A DNA stretch of 7,521 bases from an uncultured Clostridia bacterium (lineage in GTDB: Bacteria > Bacillota > Clostridia > Oscillospirales > Ruminococcaceae). The translations under genes were made by a program, and so were the position numbers. Position 1 is the first letter of the stretch; each line of letters starts with the position of its first letter. Where the stretch lies: NCBI GenBank assembly GCA_937893735.1, contig CALBGD010000169.1, positions 1 through 7,521 on the forward strand, in the 5' to 3' direction. Of the stretch, positions 5,610 to 7,521 are shown piece by piece. Under the pieces are notes generated by a model, which had not been told where the DNA came from, searched no databases, and was given only the letters and a program-made list of their open reading frames with translations.

Positions 5610-6317
5610 ATGAGTAATGAGAAAAAAAGCCCTCTGAAGCAATCACTGTGGGGCAGATTTTATCAGACGCTTATAACCTGGATAGTCTACTTCCTGTTCA
5701 GACCTAAGGTTGAGTGGGTCGATAAATCCGTGAAGAAACAGCTTAAGGGAAAGCCCGCCGTGTTCGTGTTCAACCACACGCACCACTTTGACGGAGCGTT
5801 CACCGGGGCTGTGCTCGGGCGGTACAAGCCGTATGTCCTCGTGAAGAAGAGCTGGTTCGACAAGAAAGGCGTCGGCACGATGATAGGCTGGTGCAGATGC
5901 TTCCCGATAGACCTTGACGGCGCGGACGCAAGCTGGTACACCACCGCAGAGGAGATAATCCGCCGCAATGGCTCCCTGATAATCTTCCCGGAGGGCGGAA
6001 TCGCCCGGGAGGGAAAGATAGAGAAGTTCAAGCCCGGCGCGGCGCTGGTGTGCGCCTCGACAGGGGCGTGCGTAGTCCCGGCGGCGATCTACGGCGGCTA
6101 TCACTCAGTTTTCGGCAGGCGGCAGAGAATGCTTGTCGGGAACCCTATCGAGAGCCATTGCCCTGAAAATATGCGCCACTCGCAGTACGCAAAGCAGCTC
6201 ATGAAGCAGGCGGAGGAAAAAACCAAGAGGCTTTACGGGATCCTTGAACAGAAGTACGGCAAGACGGACACCTACACCGAGAGCTACGCTCCCGCAGGTT
6301 CCGAAGTTACACAGTAA
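5610..6317 (+). CDS. 1-acyl-sn-glycerol-3-phosphate acyltransferase (PlsC family)
   Basis: 235 residues, normal for the family. ATG at 5610 is 7 bases after AAGGAG (5597-5602); an in-frame GTG at 5604 would be only 1 base away and is rejected. PlsC-type enzymes move an acyl chain from acyl-ACP or acyl-CoA to lysophosphatidate at the membrane face. Motifs: an N-terminal hydrophobic stretch (about 19-31); motif I NHTHHFD (55-61) with catalytic H56 and D61 (HX4D); motif II region KKSWFDKKGVGTMIGW..CFPID (79-101); motif III IIFPEGG (124-130) followed by FKPGAA (140-145); and a hydrophobic segment VVPAAIYGGYH (155-165). All key residues are present. It is the first gene of an operon with an acyl carrier protein 46 bases downstream, then a ketosynthase. 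This suggests it uses the operon's own acyl-ACP product, either for membrane lipid or for offloading a specialised acyl chain; its acceptor is not provable here. Confidence 0.9.
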   Translation: MSNEKKSPLKQSLWGRFYQTLITWIVYFLFRPKVEWVDKSVKKQLKGKPAVFVFNHTHHFDGAFTGAVLGRYKPYVLVKKSWFDKKGVGTMIGWCRCFPIDLDGADASWYTTAEEIIRRNGSLIIFPEGGIAREGKIEKFKPGAALVCASTGACVVPAAIYGGYHSVFGRRQRMLVGNPIESHCPENMRHSQYAKQLMKQAEEKTKRLYGILEQKYGKTDTYTESYAPAGSEVTQ

Positions 6318-6321
6318 ACAC

Positions 6322-6349
6322 GCGGCACAGCCGCAGGAAATTATTTTTT
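6322..6349 (+). other. Short hairpin and T-run between acyltransferase and ACP genes
   Basis: GCGGC (6322-6326), ACA loop, GCCGC (6330-6334), then AGGAAA and TTATTTTTT (6341-6349). The six-base gap between stem and T-run makes it a poor terminator. It might lower read-through or mark an mRNA processing point so that ACP and acyltransferase are made in different amounts. Confidence 0.35.
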
Positions 6350-6363
6350 GAGAGGTAATAACA

Positions 6364-6609
6364 ATGAACACAGAAATCGCAGAAAAGATCAAGAATATGC
6401 TGGTAGAGAACCTTCGTATCCCCGCTGACGAGCTGGAGTACACAAGCGAGCTGTTCGGCGACGACATCGGACTTGACTCCATCGACTCCATTGAGATCAT
6501 CGCAGGCATCGACAACCTGTTCGGCGTACAGATGACAGGCGCCGCAAGAGAGAACTTCCAGTCTATCGAGACCCTCACCAAGTACGTTGAGGAGCACATG
6601 GGAGAATAA
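6364..6609 (+). CDS. Acyl carrier protein
   Basis: 81 residues, typical ACP length. ATG at 6364 is 8 bases after GAGAGG (6350-6355). The protein is small and strongly acidic (four-helix ACP fold). The phosphopantetheine site is GLDSIDSIEI (36-45), with S39 as the attachment serine in the D-S-I/L motif; a second DS pair (D41, S42) follows directly. The holo form would carry growing acyl chains on the thiol arm for the adjacent ketosynthase and acyltransferase in the cytoplasm. It is not the usual housekeeping AcpP: the N-terminus and the loop NLFGVQMTGAARENFQSIETL (51-71) differ from the common EEFD.EIPD.DAEKI.TV pattern. This fits a dedicated ACP of a specialised pathway. Its TAA (6607-6609) is 3 bases from the next start, and its last codons contain that gene's ribosome binding site, so the two are likely translationally coupled. 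Confidence 0.93.
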   Translation: MNTEIAEKIKNMLVENLRIPADELEYTSELFGDDIGLDSIDSIEIIAGIDNLFGVQMTGAARENFQSIETLTKYVEEHMGE

Positions 6610-6612
6610 TTC

Positions 6613-7521
6613 ATGGGAAACGAAACTAGATGCGTTGTCACCGGTCTGGGACTTATCTGCGCGCTGGGCGACGGCACCGACAAGTGCTGGAGCGCGGCTT
6701 CCGGCGGCGTCACAGGTATCCGGGACGTAAAGACCTTCTCAACTGAGGGCTGCTACGCGCATAAGGGCGCAGAGGTAGCTGAAAGCTCCGCGGAGCTTTC
6801 CGGCGAGGACTACGACCGCAGCTCGCTGCTGTGCATAAAGGCGGCGGGCGAGGCTCTCGCAGACGCCGGTTACAGCGTGGACGCGGATAACTCCAGCCGT
6901 ATCGGCGTTATCGTGGGCAACTGCGTCGGCGGCGCAGCAAGCATTGACAAGTACTACACGGACGAATTCAGGACGGGCTCCGCAAAGCCCTCCGATATTC
7001 TGAAAATGCCCGCTGCCGCTATCGCGAATAACGTTGCGAAGCACTTCGGGCTCAACGGGGCTACCGCGAACATCGTTAACGCCTGCGCGGCAGGTACGAT
7101 GAGCCTTTCCTATGCGTGCGACCTTATCCGCGCGGGCAAGGCCGACGCATTCGTTGCGGGCGGCTCCGACAGCTTTTCTTCGCTTGCCTATGCGGGATTC
7201 CACGCGCTCCATGCGCTGGCTGAGAATGCCTGCTCGCCGTTCAACCACAGCAACGGCATTACCCTCGGCGAGGGCGCCGGTATCCTCATCGTTGAGAGCT
7301 ACGAGCACGCAAAGGCTCGCGGCGCAAAGATCTACTGCGAGATACTCGGCTCCGGCGTAAGCTCCGACGCGCACCACATCACAGCTCCCCGCCCGGACGG
7401 ACAGGGACAGATGAGCGCTATCCGCCGCGCTGTGAAGAACTCCGGTCTGGAGTTCACGGACATCGACTACATCAACGCCCACGGCACCGGCACGGCAAAG
7501 AACGACGAGGCGGAGTTCCTT
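6613..7521 (+). CDS. Beta-ketoacyl-ACP synthase (FabF-like), cut by window end
   Basis: The frame from ATG 6613 stays open to the last base (303 codons). GGAGA (6601-6605), inside the ACP gene's end, lies 7 bases before the start. It is a thiolase-fold condensing enzyme joining malonyl-ACP to an acyl chain. Visible: RCVVTGLGLICALGDG (6-21); active-site cysteine C158 in NACAAGT (156-162); CSPFNHSNGITLGEGAG (207-223); and the first catalytic histidine H290 in NAHGTGTAKNDEAE (288-301). The second histidine (NH/GHT motif) and the last ~110 residues are outside the window. Housekeeping FabF normally reads HGTST..ND. HGTGT..ND..E, as here, is what I remember from NodE and ketosynthases of polyene or type II polyketide-like pathways, and the ACAAGT nucleophile region also departs from FabF's ACATGT. 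Together with the adjacent ACP and acyltransferase, this points to a specialised lipid pathway. Substrate and chain length cannot be told. Confidence 0.9.
   Translation, partial: MGNETRCVVTGLGLICALGDGTDKCWSAASGGVTGIRDVKTFSTEGCYAHKGAEVAESSAELSGEDYDRSSLLCIKAAGEALADAGYSVDADNSSRIGVIVGNCVGGAASIDKYYTDEFRTGSAKPSDILKMPAAAIANNVAKHFGLNGATANIVNACAAGTMSLSYACDLIRAGKADAFVAGGSDSFSSLAYAGFHALHALAENACSPFNHSNGITLGEGAGILIVESYEHAKARGAKIYCEILGSGVSSDAHHITAPRPDGQGQMSAIRRAVKNSGLEFTDIDYINAHGTGTAKNDEAEFL

Noticed and set aside
6739..7482. 247-residue minus-strand open frame
   Set aside because: Antisense to the ketosynthase, whose Cys and HGTGT motifs are clear; Val/Ala/Arg-rich mirror composition.

Overview
The window looks like chromosomal DNA of a gut-type Clostridia member, probably a Ruminococcus or Oscillospiraceae relative. 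Evidence: strong sigma-A promoters (TATAAT with 16-17 bp spacing), strong AGGAGG-type ribosome binding sites, medium GC with many GCG/GGC/CTC codons, GTP-dependent PEP carboxykinase, a SpoIIQ-like M23 peptidase, and a short four-cysteine protein of a kind I associate with Clostridia. The genus is an inference. No tRNA, rRNA, insertion sequence, CRISPR array or phage gene is visible.

Layout. 1-270 is the C-terminus of GTP-dependent PEP carboxykinase, closed by a GAAA-loop terminator. 444-659 is a 71-residue Cys-rich protein with its own extended -10 promoter and terminator. 761-1492 on the minus strand is a membrane-anchored M23 (LytM/SpoIIQ-like) peptidase; a tandem array of a 7-bp GAATTCC unit starts at its stop codon. 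1493-1798 is a divergent promoter region. 1799-3571 is a Na+/phosphate cotransporter fused to a PhoU-like domain, with a 10-bp-stem terminator. 3758-5299 is PutP, a Na+/proline symporter. 5300-5609 has no gene but holds two substantial hairpins and the next promoter. From 5610 an operon runs off the right edge: PlsC-family acyltransferase, acyl carrier protein, and a beta-ketoacyl-ACP synthase cut at residue 303.

How the genes work together. The left part is a string of single-gene transcription units: carbon metabolism, an unknown small protein, cell wall/sporulation, phosphate uptake and proline uptake. Both transporters use the Na+ gradient but have separate promoters. The right end is the most distinctive part. 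An acyltransferase, a dedicated ACP and a ketosynthase with an HGTGT..ND..E motif suggest the start of a specialised type II fatty-acid or polyene-type pathway rather than the housekeeping fab cluster. The rest of that operon lies outside the window.

No plainly new system is visible. The points most worth checking are the acyltransferase-ACP-ketosynthase operon, dyad elements at predicted transcription starts, the structured putP 3' region, and the GAATTCC repeat.
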